DNA from: Petrolisthes cinctipes
Lineage: Eukaryota; Arthropoda; Malacostraca; Decapoda; Porcellanidae
DNA length: 64,000 nucleotides
Direction: 5' to 3'
NCBI GenBank assembly: GCA_033782935.1
Contig: JAWQEG010000409.1
Span: forward strand, 107,501 to 171,500
The notes beneath the pieces are model-generated. The model made no database searches and was not told the DNA's origin. It saw only the letters and a program-made list of their open reading frames with translations. Position numbers and translations under genes: made by a program. This document shows positions 53,335-64,000 of the stretch, piece after piece; position 1 is the first letter of the stretch, and each line of letters starts with the position of its first letter.

Positions 53335-53690
53335 CCGTTTTGTAGTAGTGTTGCCATATCCGACTAGGTCCCAGTAGTTTCTCCAGGTCAGGTCCTGCTG
53401 GTACTTAACCACATTTAGGTCCCAGTAGTTTCTCCAGGTCAGGTCCTGCTGGTACTTAACCACATTTAGGTCCCAGTAGTTTGCCCAGGTTAGGTCCTGG
53501 TAGTTTGCCCAGGTTAGGTCCCTGTAGTATGCTGCGGTCTAGGTTAGGTTAGGTAAGGTCAGGCAAGGTTAAGCTAATTGCAAAATGACCTTGAAAATGG
53601 GGCATTTCCTGTTAATATGCCATAGAAGAAGTGTCTTAGAATAGTATAAATTAGTGAGGAAAGAGGGTAAAAACATCATAATAGAAAACG
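53335..53690 (-). repeat. Repeat D, inverted copy
   Basis: Same family as 12540-14650. It carries three 'ggtcccagtagtttgccc' type subrepeats and 'ctaggttaggttaggtaagg'. Confidence 0.75.
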
Positions 53691-54089
53691 GCAATATACT
53701 GGATAATTACCAATAGCTGTGACCTACCCGGTATAAACATAACATTGAACATATTATTGAAATTCATATCTGGATCACATCTAACACCATATTCTTCCTC
53801 TTCATTGGTAAGCAATATAGGTTTTCATTCAAGACAAGCTTTGATTATTAATTTTGATGCAATCATTGTTTAATATTACTGTGTCAAGACGAAAAAAAAT
53901 ATGTCTGTACTTACTTTTCGCCCATTGTGGTTAGTATTTAATGAAAATATGGATAATTACTAACAGTTAGCGAAATCAGACCTTTAACTCTTCATCTTGT
54001 GGTTTTCTGACACAATGTTCTCCTCACAATATACTTCCAGCCCTATGACATTCTATATTGAGTCAAGCAAGTCTCTCACAGGTAGCAGG
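53691..54089. other. Non-coding spacer
   Basis: No gene or repeat recognised. Confidence 0.5.
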
Positions 54090-55474
54090 TCCATCCGCCC
54101 CCGTGATGACGATGCGCCCCAAGTCCATTCGCCCCGTAAGTTGGGGCACATCTACTCTTGGGGAAGTTGATGCGCCCCAATGCGCCCCACAACCAAGTTG
54201 TTGCGCCCCAACTCGCATACATTGGATGAACCAGCCAAATGAGGTTACTTTGGAGTACAAATATTGTCTCTCATACAAATACTATATACTATAGGTTAAC
54301 CCAATTCAGTTCGGATCATTGGATGAACGGATTTAGCCGATACTGTTGGCATGTCACTGTCGGTTATGAGCATGCGATATAGCGAGCCATACCAAAGGTG
54401 TTTCCCACAGTGACCATCCACGGCTGCGGATTTCACTGGGCCCAGGCAGTGTGGCGACAAGTGCAGGCCCATGGCTTGCAAGTTGATTATCGCCAAGACT
54501 GTGGTACTTACAAGTTTATAAGAAAGTTGTTTGCACTTCCATACCTGCCATGTGAGGATATCAATACAACATTTGACGAGCTAATTTCAAGCACAGCCCT
54601 TACCCGTAACTTAATTACTCTTGTTGTGTACATTAGCAACCAGTGTATCACATCCACTATCTTTCCCCCGGCTATATAGCTAAAGTGTTTACAAGCTTAA
54701 TGTGAGGACCAACAATGATGTGGAAGGGTGGCACAACCGCCTCAACAGTAATGTGGGAAAGAGTCAATTACCATTCTATGTCCCAACTACCCTTCTAAAA
54801 AAAGAAGCAGAAGATATTGATAGGACACTTAAGTTAGTGTCTGACAGGAAAATCAAGTGCATCCAGAGAAAATCCTATAGGACACTCCAGGCCCGTTTGT
54901 ATAATTTCTGGGATAGGTACACTAATGGAGATCTGTCACCAATACAACTACTGTTGAACTACAGTACTTGCCGATTGTTCCTATTTTGTACCGTACTAGT
55001 CTTTTCATCCTGTTTTGTCTCCTTTTATGTTTAAAATACTGTATTTGATGCAATAAAGAGGTTTTGATGATGTATGAATATGCAATTAATACTTTTTTTT
55101 ATATTAAAACGATTATTACTACATCCTATGTGTCTAATAATTTTATCTCCCAAAAATTGAGTTCCTTTAAAAACGGATTTGGGGCGCAAGAACTCAATAT
55201 GTCGAATATGCAATAAAGAGGTTTTCATGACGAGTATATAATTATGCAATACAGATGTTTGTTTTTTAATATTAAAACTATTTATTATTACATCCAATGT
55301 GTAATATTCTTTTTTTAATTGCGAGTTCGTTTATCATGATGACTAAAAGTTTTCAAACTTTGAAAAAGGGAGATGGGGCGCAACATCTCAATATTGAGCA
55401 GTTGGGGCGCATCAACTACTGATGAAGTAGAAGGGTGAATGGACTTGGGGCACATCATGACTGGGGCGGATGGA
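54090..55474 (+). mobile_element. Mutator-like (MULE) DNA transposon, about 1.39 kb, degenerate
   Basis: Ends are inverted copies. The left starts TCCATCCGCCCCC at 54090, with 'gatgcgccccaagtccattc'. The right ends GGGGCGGATGGA at 55474, with 'gtgaatggacttggggc'. Extra GGGGCGCA/TGCGCCCC motifs occur at both flanks (54172-54210 and 55180-55405). The interior carries MULE transposase text. No clear target-site duplication is visible (54081-54089 against 55475-55483). Confidence 0.75.
54398..55034 (+). pseudogene. MULE transposase C-terminal half, frameshifted
   Basis: The first frame gives TIHGCGFHWAQAVWRQVQAH then RQDCGTYKFIRKLFALPYLP, matching the H-x-x-F-H-x-x-Q...W region that follows the second catalytic aspartate of MULE transposases. 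After a stop at 54679 and a frame change, MRTNNDVEGWHNRLNSNVGK gives the typical R-T-N-N-x-x-E-x-W-H motif with the catalytic Glu. It ends with YNFWDRYTNGDLSPIQ. The N-terminal zinc finger and the first aspartate are missing, so the copy is non-autonomous. Confidence 0.7.
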
Positions 55475-55483
55475 CTGTAAACC

Positions 55484-55531
55484 CCACGGTATAATGACTA
55501 TAGACTAATGACTTTAGTCATTATACCGTGG
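55484..55531. repeat. Perfect 17-bp palindrome arms between the MULE and the LTR element
   Basis: CCACGGTATAATGACTA at 55484-55500 and its exact inverse at 55515-55531, with a 14-bp loop. Confidence 0.9.
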
Positions 55532-55622
55532 TAAACCCTCTCACAAGTCACGTATGTAGGGCACTTCTCTTGTCAATCACACATATTGGACGTTCCAGCC
55601 AGTGTGTGTGTTTACAAACATT

Positions 55623-56178
55623 GGTAACGATATGTGGGTTGTGGCTTCGACTCATCTTGATGCCTGAGCCAGGTGTTCCTGAATGTGGTTCGAGGCGACT
55701 TTGCAAGGCAACGACGTGGCAGACGGCGATGAGATGGTCACTCTCAGTCCTGACTCTGTCCTGAGTAGTCACTCTCCACCAGCCACCACTCTCCACTAAC
55801 ACCCCCGTCTTCACAACCCCTGGACCAAGCAACGTCTCGCTCTATACCCTACCGTCGTCGAGCAAGCAATGGAGTTACGCTACAGCCGTTGCTTAACGTC
55901 CAGTTACACTGCTAGGACTCTTGCTACATCGTCTCTGGGCACCACTGAGTCTCCCCGAGCTGGTAGCAGAGCCCGTGGCTACACAGTGTACTGTATATAG
56001 GTTGTTACACTGTTGCCGGCACAACACCCCCTGCGTGATGCTGGCCCAACGACGAACTATTATATTCTATTGTGTTAAATGTGTTGTTGACTTTGTTGTA
56101 TCTGAGGTGATGGGTTTGTAACAATAATAAGCACAACTAAGTCGTTCGTTGTTTTTGTGTTGACCTCAACACGTTACA
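55623..56178 (+). repeat. 5' LTR of the Mag-like element
   Basis: 556 bp, ending ACACGTTACA. I see about six mismatches with the 3' LTR (60355-60910), five of them in the first 200 bp. TATA-like 'tgtatatagg' is near 55990. Confidence 0.9.
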
Positions 56179-56197
56179 TGGCGCAGTGGGTGTTGGG
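56179..56197 (+). other. Primer binding site of the Mag-like element
   Basis: TGGCGCAGTGGGTGTTGGG follows the LTR directly. TGGCGC is the usual gypsy-type start. Confidence 0.65.
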
Positions 56198-56241
56198 TCT
56201 CGAATTGAACAGGGAAGGAATCTGTTATAAGTGTTGTCGTT

Positions 56242-57010
56242 ATGCCTGACACAGTGCCACGCCCACCTCCACTTGAACTCAGTGCGGATGGCTGGAAAAG
56301 GTTCGAGTTCGACTGGAAAAATTACCTAGTTGCCGCAGAGTTGACGAAAAAACCGTCAGCGGTGAAAGTGGCGATATTATTGTCAGTGTGTGGTCCTGAG
56401 GCACAAGATCGATTCAAATCTTTTACGTGGAATGAGGACAATGATGCATGTGACATTGATAAGGTAATGAAAAAGTTTGAGGAGTGTACACCAGTGGAAA
56501 ATACGACAGTTGAAAGATTCAAGTTCAACTCAAGACAACAGAAGCCTGGAGAGCCGATCAAGGAAGATTAGCTGTAACCTGTAAGTTCGAGAATATATCT
56601 AGTGATGATATTGTGAATCAGCTGATTTGGGATAAAATTGTAGTGGGTTTACCTGATGCTACGTTACGCACTAGACTTCTAGAGGAAGGCAGTGAAATAA
56701 CACTAAACAAAGCTATTCAGATGATAGCATGTTCGGAACAAGTTAGACTTCAGTGTACAGTTCTTGATTCAAAGGATTCTACATATCCAGTGGCAGGTGT
56801 ACCTGCAGTGAAGCGGTCTGACTTTGAGAAAAAGAAGAAATATAAACGTAGTGATGAAGGGAATTGTTTGTACTGTGGTGGAATGAAACATGCTAAATTA
56901 GTCTGTCCGGCGAAAAACAGAAGGTGCCATAAGTGTAAAAAACTAGGTCACTATGGAAAAGTGTGTCGCTCAAAGTTCAGTGAATCCTCCAAGGAAGTGA
57001 AGCAGAAAAT
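56242..57010 (+). pseudogene. gag of the Mag-like element
   Basis: The Met at 56242 opens 109 codons (ELSADGWKRFEFDWKNYLVA, then a capsid-like helix region) to a TAG at 56571. Homologous text continues in another frame from about 56575 through LIWDKIVVGLPDATLRTRLL, typical of Mag-clade Gag. It ends in two CCHC knuckles, CLYCGGMKHAKLVC and CHKCKKLGHYGKVC, at about 56868-56960. Gag would package element RNA. The frame break makes this copy defective. Gag and pol share one frame after the break. Confidence 0.8.
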
Positions 57011-60000
57011 ATCGTCAACCCGAGTTCTAGCAATCAACGGTATTGACAGAAAATCTGCAGTAACTTGCATGTATAAGATAAGGGGTACAGAGATAAATTT
57101 TCTGGTAGACTGTGGAGCAGAGGTAAACGTGATACCAGTAGCTCTTTATATACAACTGACAGGTGACAAGCATCTTCAGAAAGTGGATAGATCGAACTGT
57201 TCTTCGTTACAAGCGTTTGGTGGGAACGACGTGCATACGAAAGGTACCGTAAAGTTAAACTTGGAAGATGCGTCGGGATCACATCAAGCTGTGTTTCATG
57301 TTACTGAAGCAGATGATGACCACATCCTTGGGTTGTCCTCATCTGTGTCGCTTGGTTTAGTGAGTTTTGGGAATAAAGTGGATGTGAGACAGTCTTCCCA
57401 CTTGGTGTCGTCACTAGTGCCGTTAATGCAAACTTGTCCTAGTTCTAAGGAGGAGGTATATCAGTGCTACAAGGATGTATTCAGTGATGACAAGGTTGGT
57501 GATTTTAATGTGTATCATCATGTCAAAGTAGATACTAATGTTCACCCAGTTATTCATGCGCAGAGAAGAGTCCCTGAACCTATTCGACCTGCTGTGAAGG
57601 CTAAGTTAGATGAATTAGTGGCCAAGAAGGTGATATAGACTGTATTTGAAGCCACTGATTGGGTGAGTTCACTTGTTGTGGTACCGAAAAAAGATGGGTC
57701 AGTTAGACTGTGTATGGACTGTCAAGACCTAAATGAAGCAGTATGTCGTGAATACTATACCTTGCCTACCTACGACGAAATTTCATCAAGGTTGTATGGT
57801 GCGAAAGTGTTTAGTTTGGTAGACATAAAAAATGGATTTTGGCATGTTAAGTTAGACAAAGAATCGACGAAGCTTTGTACATTTAATACGCCGTTTGGGA
57901 GGTATGCATGGAAAAGACTTCCATTTGGACTGAAATCTGCACCTGAGGTGTTTCAAAAGCACCTGATTCAAGCTCTAGAAGGTTTGGAAGGGGTGTTAGT
58001 TTATGCAGAGATATACTGATAGCAGGTGAAGATGAAACCAGCCATGACAGGAATTTCCGTGCACTAATGGAACACTGCCGTCGCAAGAAAATAAAAGTAA
58101 ACAGAGACAAGTTGCATTACAAAGTGCCAGAAGTGTCGTATATGGGTCACAGGTTGACACCACAAGGGATGGAACCTGACCCTAACAAGATATCTGGTAT
58201 AGTGAATATGCCAGCCCCTGGTGATCTTACACACTTACGTGGATTTCTGTGCAGTGAATTTCCTAGCAAGGTATCTTCCAAAGTTGGCTACCGTATCAGA
58301 ACCATTACGTCAGCTCTTGAAAAAGAATGTTCCATATGTTTGGTCTGACGCACATGAGAAATCATTCAATGTAGTTAAGGAACTGGTCACCCGTGCTCCA
58401 ATTCTACGGTACTATGACCCCAGGATTGATGTAGTTCTACAGTGTGATGCAAGTCAGTACGGACTGGGAGCAGCACTAATCCAGGATGGTAAACCAGTTG
58501 CTTATGCATCGAGAGCAATGACCAGTACAGAGAAGAACTATGCTCAAATTGAAAAAGAGTTGTTAGCAATAGTGTTTGCTACTCAGCGGTTCGACCAATA
58601 CATTTATGGTCTATCAGCAGTCGAGGTTCACACAGATCACAAACCACTCGAAGCAATACTGAGGAAGAGTATAAATGATTCAGCAAACCGGAGAATCCAG
58701 AGAATGTTACTGAGACTACAGAGATACAACTTGTGTGTTAAATATGTACCAGGAAGGGAGTTATGGATAGCGGATACCCTTAGCTGCCAACTTCCTTGTC
58801 CTAGAGTGAAGCCTGGTGCTTTTGCAATTAAGCTGGCAGAACACGAGTTAGCTATAGATCTCGCTGTAACAGCAGAGTGTCTGCAGGAATACCGGACTAC
58901 GTCCTCGCAAGATTCTGAGCTACAGGCAGTTGTGGTAGCAATTCGATCAGGGGACTGGTCGATGCCAGCGGTAGCAGAGTATACACCAGTCAAGTCAGAA
59001 CTCTCTACTGATGGTGTCTTGGTATTCAAGGGTGCCAGACTGGTGGTACCCCGAACATTGCGGTCGCGAGTACTTCAGCAGCTTCATGCAGCACATATGG
59101 GGATAGAGGCAACTCGTCGTTGAGCAAGGGAGTCTGTGTTTTGGCCAGGACTCAATGGACACATTAAGGACATGGTTAGCAGATGCAGTACTTGTGCTGC
59201 AGTACAACCGTCTCAAGCAAGGGAACCCATGCTGTCTCATGAAGTCCCAGTTGTCCCGTGGACCAAGGTTGGAATGGATTTCTTTGAATGGAATAGGCAG
59301 AAATATCTAGTAATAACTGATTACACATCAAACTGGTTTGAAGTAAAGGAATTGAAAAGTACGTCTGCTTCTTCACTAGTGCGAGAATGCCGTGTGCAGT
59401 TTGCAAGACATGGTGTGCCTTTGCAAATTGTGGCATATAGTGGCACGCAGTTCTTGTCAAGAACGTTCCATAAATTCGCAGAAGAATTGAATTTTGAAGT
59501 GGTTACGTCAAGTCCCTATCATCATCAAAGCAACGGTAAGGCAGAAAATGCAGTCCACACCATCAAGAAGTTACTTAGCAAGAGTCAGATGAGTAACACA
59601 GACCCTCTCTTAGCTATACTTGAGTGGAGAAACACACCCAGCGAGGCGACAGGGACGTCACCAACACAGAAATTGTTTGGGCGTCGTTGTTGAACACCGC
59701 TGCCTGTAAGTACAGGACTGCTAATGCCAGTAGTTGAGGATACGAAAGCCATGGTACAGAAAGCAAAAGAGAAACAAGTCCAATACTATAACAGAGGTAC
59801 AAAGTTACTTCCAGACCTCCAGGAAGGACAACCAGTAATGCTACAAGTGCCAGGGAGTACTCGGTGGATGTTGGGTGCAGTCATGGAAATCCTTCCTCAT
59901 CGTTCGTATGTGGTACAGTCGGGAGGTCACTCGTACAGGAGAAACAGGCATTATCTTCGGCGTCGTGTTACTCAAGATGAGGAGCCCAGTCAGTCACATC

Positions 60001-60269
60001 ATATGGGGAATGATGGTGACAGTGGTTCTCTACAAACCCCAGTAAGAAGTGCTATAACTAATGATGCCAGTTCACCTACAGCTGTATCCCGCCCTGTGAG
60101 ATCACCGAGACGTCTGGACTTTGCTCCTAAACATTCCCATCAGCCTGAGGAGCAGCAGCAGCAGAAGCGTACACACTCACCCCCTCCGCTGCTACCTCGG
60201 AGATCCACGAGAGAGAGAGTCGCCCACCAGAGCGTTATGTACCACAGAGGTAACTGTAACGGTATGTGA
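57011..60269 (+). pseudogene. pol of the Mag-like element: protease, RT, RNase H, integrase
   Basis: Protease active-site text is VDCGAEVNVIP (about 57105), with Cys where most family members have Thr or Ser. A TAG at 57636-57638 precedes the RT domain (KKDGSVRLCMDCQDLN, LPFGLKSAPEVFQ). A one-base loss falls inside the catalytic YxDD codons (about 58005-58015), and a further frame change lies near 58250. RNase H acidic residues are present (QCDASQYGLG, EKELLAI, HTDHKPL). TGA codons at 59121 and 59691 split integrase. Its first Asp (VGMDFFEW) and Glu (NGKAENAVH) remain, but the second core Asp is replaced by Tyr (VAYSGTQF). A Gln/Ser/Pro-rich tail ends at 60269. Confidence 0.85.
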
Positions 60270-60354
60270 CTTTGATCATTGTTAAAATAATGTAACGGTA
60301 TATGACCTTGTCATTGTTAAATTATAAAAGTGATCTTCGATAACACGGGGGAGA

Positions 60355-60910
60355 TGTAACGATATGTGGGTTGTGGCTTCGACTCATCTTGATGCCTGAG
60401 CCAGGTGTTCCTGAATGTGGTTCGAGGCAACTTTGCAAGGCAACGACGTGGCAGCCGGCGATGAGCTGGTCACTCTCAGCCCTGACTCTGTCCTGAGTAG
60501 TCACTCTCCACCAGCCACCACTCTCCACTACCACCCCCGTCTTCACAACCCCTGGACCAAGCAACGTCTCGCTCTATACCCTACCGTCGTCGAGCAAGCA
60601 ATGGAGTTACGCTACAGCCGTTGCTTAACGTCCAGTTACACTGCTAGGACTCTTGCTACATCGTCTCTGGGCACCACTGAGTCTCCCCGAGCTGGTAGCA
60701 GAGCCCGTGGCTACACAGTGTACTGTATATAGGTTGTTACACTGTTGCCGGCACAACACCCCCTGCGTGATGCTGGCCCAACGACGAACTATTATATTCT
60801 ATTGTGTTAAATGTGTTGTTGACTTTGTTGTATCTGAGGTGATGGGTTTGTAACAATAATAAGCACAACTAAGTCGTTCGTTGTTTTTGTGTTGACCTCA
60901 ACACGTTACA
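60355..60910 (+). repeat. 3' LTR of the Mag-like element
   Basis: Starts TGTAACGATATG directly after the purine tract and ends ACACGTTACA. It is collinear with the 5' LTR. Confidence 0.9.
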
Positions 60911-62210
60911 CCATGGTAACGGTCTAGTCGCCGGGAATATTCTTTTGAGTTTTTAATTTTTATCAAATTCTCTCTTGTAATAAATACCGATAGGGGTAAT
61001 GACTCAAGGAAACTGCTATAATTACGGGTGAGAGAAAAAAACACATATTATTAAATTCTCAACCTATGTATTTTAACTATGGTCAGTAACAAATATATTT
61101 ATACATAATAAATCAATAGACAGATGATATATAAAAAATACATATGATGAACTACTATATAGGGTATATCAATACACAAAGTAAATAATAATAATACACA
61201 ACATAGTCATAGAGCTTTAACTGAAAGTTATTTAAAGTTTTTACAAATTGTATGTCAAAAAGAGTAATTTCATTCCCAATAATTAATTGATACTGTACCG
61301 TACTATATAGTGTATAGAGTATAGTCACAGACACACACAGGGGTCGACGGACGCCTCATGTGTACAAAACATTAATAAATAGTAGGTTATATATGGCACT
61401 ACCGTCATGTCAACTCCAATCTGTGGTCGGATATCTGAGAGATCCTGGAGGTTTTTGTCATTTACCGTCCTTGCAATTAATGGAAAATTATGCATATTTA
61501 CGGTGCATATATACTGTCATCCGGCCGATACAACAGTCCTGCTGGCCGGATGAAAAACACACACATACAGTAAACACACCGGCCAACTCTCTCCCCGACC
61601 CTTTCCGGTTGCCGGACAGGCCAGGTGGGTCTGGAGCACTCTGGAGCTAAAAGTTTTATTATCATTTGTTATTATTTAAATTGTTTTTGTACGTAATTCT
61701 AATTGTTATATTTATTATAGACATACATTTCACCACAAAATATCCACAACTTCAATATATATACCTTATAAATATTTTAAGATGGAAGGTGGAAGAGAAA
61801 TTGTCGTGGATAATCATGTTGCAACTTGATTATCCTAATGAATTATTAGTTGTAATTGTTACTTTGGCTTATAATTATATTATTATAATTTATTATTATA
61901 TTTCAAATAACATACACCACAATATTAATATTTTAAATCAAAGCTAACGATATAGCCTAAAAGTATTGATAAAATACGTCATACAAAAATGGGGATAATT
62001 TTTGGTGGATAATCGTGTTTCAACTTGATTATCCTAATGAATGATGAGTAATTATTACTTTGGCTTACTTAATTTTCAAATAACAATTATAATTGAATTA
62101 GTGTATTATGTCTATACAAATTAACATTTTTGGCACTTATCTATATATATAATGTAATACAATAATATTATATTTATTTAAGAACAATGTCATATTGACC
62201 AATCACAGTC
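60911..62210. other. AT-rich non-coding, local duplication
   Basis: 61790-61920 and 61990-62095 are two copies of a segment with 'aacttgattatcctaatgaa' and 'ttactttggctta'. 61520-61640 is a GC-richer island with 'ggccgga' and 'gccggac' inverted motifs. No gene is seen. Confidence 0.5.
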
Positions 62211-62224
62211 CGTCATTCATAGCC

Positions 62225-62445
62225 TACTCAAACTCTTGAACCCTATTGGTCACACGACGAATTATGAACATTTAAAATGAAAATCCTTGCATCTGACTGG
62301 TTGGGGAGGTAATATGAAATTTTAAATACTTCACGTTGATTGCTTGAGTCACGTGACAAATTACTGTGCATGTGATCCTGTAAAAGGTATATAAGGAAGT
62401 GTGCAAGGTGTGTTGAATCATTGTATATAACAACTCTGATATGGT
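62225..62445 (+). promoter_or_regulatory. Possible pol II core promoter
   Basis: In order: 'ctattggtcac' (inverted CCAAT-like), a second 'gttgattgcttgag', an E-box in 'gagtcacgtgac' (62347-62358), a TATA-like 'ggtatataagga' (62386-62397) and an initiator-like 'aatcattg' about 30 bp on, then 'atatggtgagac' with a donor-like site. No downstream coding exon could be identified in the window. Confidence 0.3.
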
Positions 62446-62514
62446 GAGACATACACAAATGTACTCCCATTTCAGTCCATACAAACCCTACCATTTGACC
62501 ACACAAACCAACAT

Positions 62515-62720
62515 TAACAGGTAACAACCATACAACTATTATTAAAGAAGTAATTAAAACAATTTGATATAATATAAGAACAATTAATAGAAAATAACAA
62601 TAAAATAATAAAAAAGGCCAAGAGTTTACAACAATAATTAACTAAAAGTACGAACCATACAACTATCATTAAATAAGTAATTAAAACAATATTATATAAT
62701 ATAAGAATTAATAGAAAATA
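62515..62720. repeat. Direct duplication of about 130 bp
   Basis: 'accatacaactattattaaa' (62527) and 'accatacaactatcattaaa' (62654) start two copies that run to 'aatagaaaataa'. Confidence 0.75.
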
Positions 62721-63094
62721 AAAATAAAACAATGAAAGTATTAATTGAATATCAATAGATAATGAAATGAACAATATTATGTGTTAATAATTTTCTTTAC
62801 TATGAGAAGTTTTATCGTAAAGAATAATCTCTATCATACTATAATAATCAAGAATTAATGTATGGTTTTTGTTATATAAAACTATATTGAAATGGTTATT
62901 GTACTTAGCATGTATTATATTGAATGAGGCCATAGTTACAGGTTACATTCTTATACAGAAGCCATAGTCACTTTCTAAAAAATGTCCAATATATATATAT
63001 ATTAATATAGAAATCATTAATATTATATTATTGTGTACCAACTAATATTTATACACACATCTATAACCATTTATAATCACTATTTACACAAGTT

Positions 63095-63425
63095 AGAGCT
63101 AGACTATGAACGATATGTCCTTATCCAACACAAATCATTGGATAACTAATTATTAAAGTATTAAACTGAATGAATAATGTATTACTATTCTACTTACCAC
63201 AGTCTTTATACAAATTTAGAGAGTATGAAGTACTATGAACAATATGTTCTCACCCAACACAAGCCATTGGATAACTAATTAAACTGAATGAATTGTGTAT
63301 CACTAAAAGATTCACTATTCTACTTGCCACAGTCTTTATACAAGAATGAACGATATGTCCTTATTACCCGACACAAGCCATTGGATAACTGATCACTGAT
63401 TTGTATGAATTGTATTATATGTGTA
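63095..63425. repeat. Tandem repeat of about 120-140 bp, three copies
   Basis: Each unit has 'gaacgatatgtccttat', 'ccattggataact' and 'ccacagtctttatacaa'. Confidence 0.75.
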
Positions 63426-63639
63426 GGGATTCCATGAGCTCCGAAAATATTACCCAAGAATAGAGCCAGTTATTATTACCCTAAAAAGTAGCAACATCGT
63501 ACCTTTGAATAATATAATGCATTATTACATATAGTCATTTAGGATCATATATAAGACAAACTAAAATAGATTATATATGTTACGATCTCCATGTTATTCT
63601 GTGAAAGAAAATAAACTTACGGTAGCTGGGTTATGTACA

Positions 63640-63835
63640 GCCACAATCAAATATCCACCGACACTTTCCTTCCATCGTAGTAAATATCTTGGTAATAAAG
63701 AACAACACGTGTATGATTTTGCAGCACCTCATAATAATAATTGAGGGGATTGAATTGACATAAGGAGTTGTATGATTATATTTTTATATAATACTGATTT
63801 ATTTGCACGATGGAAGGAAGGTGTTGGTGGTTATT
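63640..63835. repeat. Further copy of the ATT-associated dispersed repeat
   Basis: 'atatccaccgacactttcct', 'aaagaacaacacgtgtatga' and 'gcagcacctcataataataa' match 8120-8290. An inverted piece lies at 63808-63835. Confidence 0.75.
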
Positions 63836-64000
63836 TGATAGAATGTTTGCATTCTCTCCCAGCTTTGTGTCTCTGGTCTATTCTAATGAAAATATTAATA
63901 ATAATAATAATAACCTTTCAGGTTGACTACATATTATACCAGATTTAGCAAGGAACCAAAAGTCACTACAAAAAACAACATGATGATGACTGGTGACGAA

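Larger units (their letters stand above)
55623..60910 (+). mobile_element. Mag-like Ty3/gypsy LTR retrotransposon, complete but inactivated
   Basis: LTR (556 bp), primer site, gag, protease, RT, RNase H, integrase, purine tract (about 60343-60354) and LTR follow in canonical Ty3/gypsy order over 5.29 kb. LTRs differ at about 1 percent of positions, so the insertion is fairly young. The coding region nevertheless has at least three in-frame stops and three frameshifts. No matching target duplication is seen (ACATT against CCATG). Confidence 0.9.

Overview
The window is eukaryotic, intron-containing and very rich in transposons. I infer a decapod crustacean (crab, shrimp or crayfish type). The reasons are several non-LTR families of a type I know from decapod genomes, arthropod-type TTAGG/CCTAA runs, dense simple repeats, and host exons that resemble arthropod and vertebrate orthologues. 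The assignment was made by eye and not by database search. No bacterial operon, CRISPR array, rRNA or tRNA gene was found.

Host genes are sparse and all lie on the minus strand. (1) One tropomodulin exon at 12041-12222, followed in its downstream intron by a 1.2 kb C-rich minisatellite that carries two further copies of the exon's 3' half. (2) Two phase-compatible 3'-terminal exons of an unrecognised gene at 41333-41420 and 40065-40196, and a separate terminal-exon candidate at 36650-36834. (3) Five consecutive exons of BBS1 (BBSome subunit) between 52864 and 50624, with one exon frameshifted.

Mobile elements fill most of the rest. 1-4957 is a Ty3/gypsy element on the minus strand with integrase upstream of reverse transcriptase (Gmr1-like order). 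8540-10665 is an RTE-like LINE that keeps its 5' end and lacks its 3' end. 12.5-14.65 kb holds copies of a TTAGG-containing repeat. 15.4-15.8 kb has a Merlin/ISXO2-like remnant and 16.1-16.9 kb a CR1-like LINE remnant. 17.2-19.8 kb holds MITEs and minisatellites. A jockey-like LINE (20.1-21.8 plus 28.9-29.75 kb) is split by a 7.09 kb GC-rich long-inverted-repeat element of unknown class. 30.3-36.2 kb is a dense MITE field. 42.17-46.39 kb is a CR1-like LINE with both ORFs open, nested in an older minus-strand RTE-like LINE (46.39-48.12 plus 41.98-42.17 kb). Another copy of that older family lies at 49.1-50.6 kb, downstream of a BBS1 exon. 54.09-55.47 kb is a MULE and 55.62-60.91 kb a complete but inactivated Mag-like Ty3/gypsy element with near-identical LTRs. 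The last 3 kb is AT-rich with local duplications.

The most unusual observations are these. At three separate exons the exon edge, with its splice site, is part of a tandem minisatellite running into the intron. The 7 kb GC-rich element carries Ser/Arg-rich coding potential and sits in the catalytic-site codons of a LINE. One LTR element has its enzymes in a rare order.
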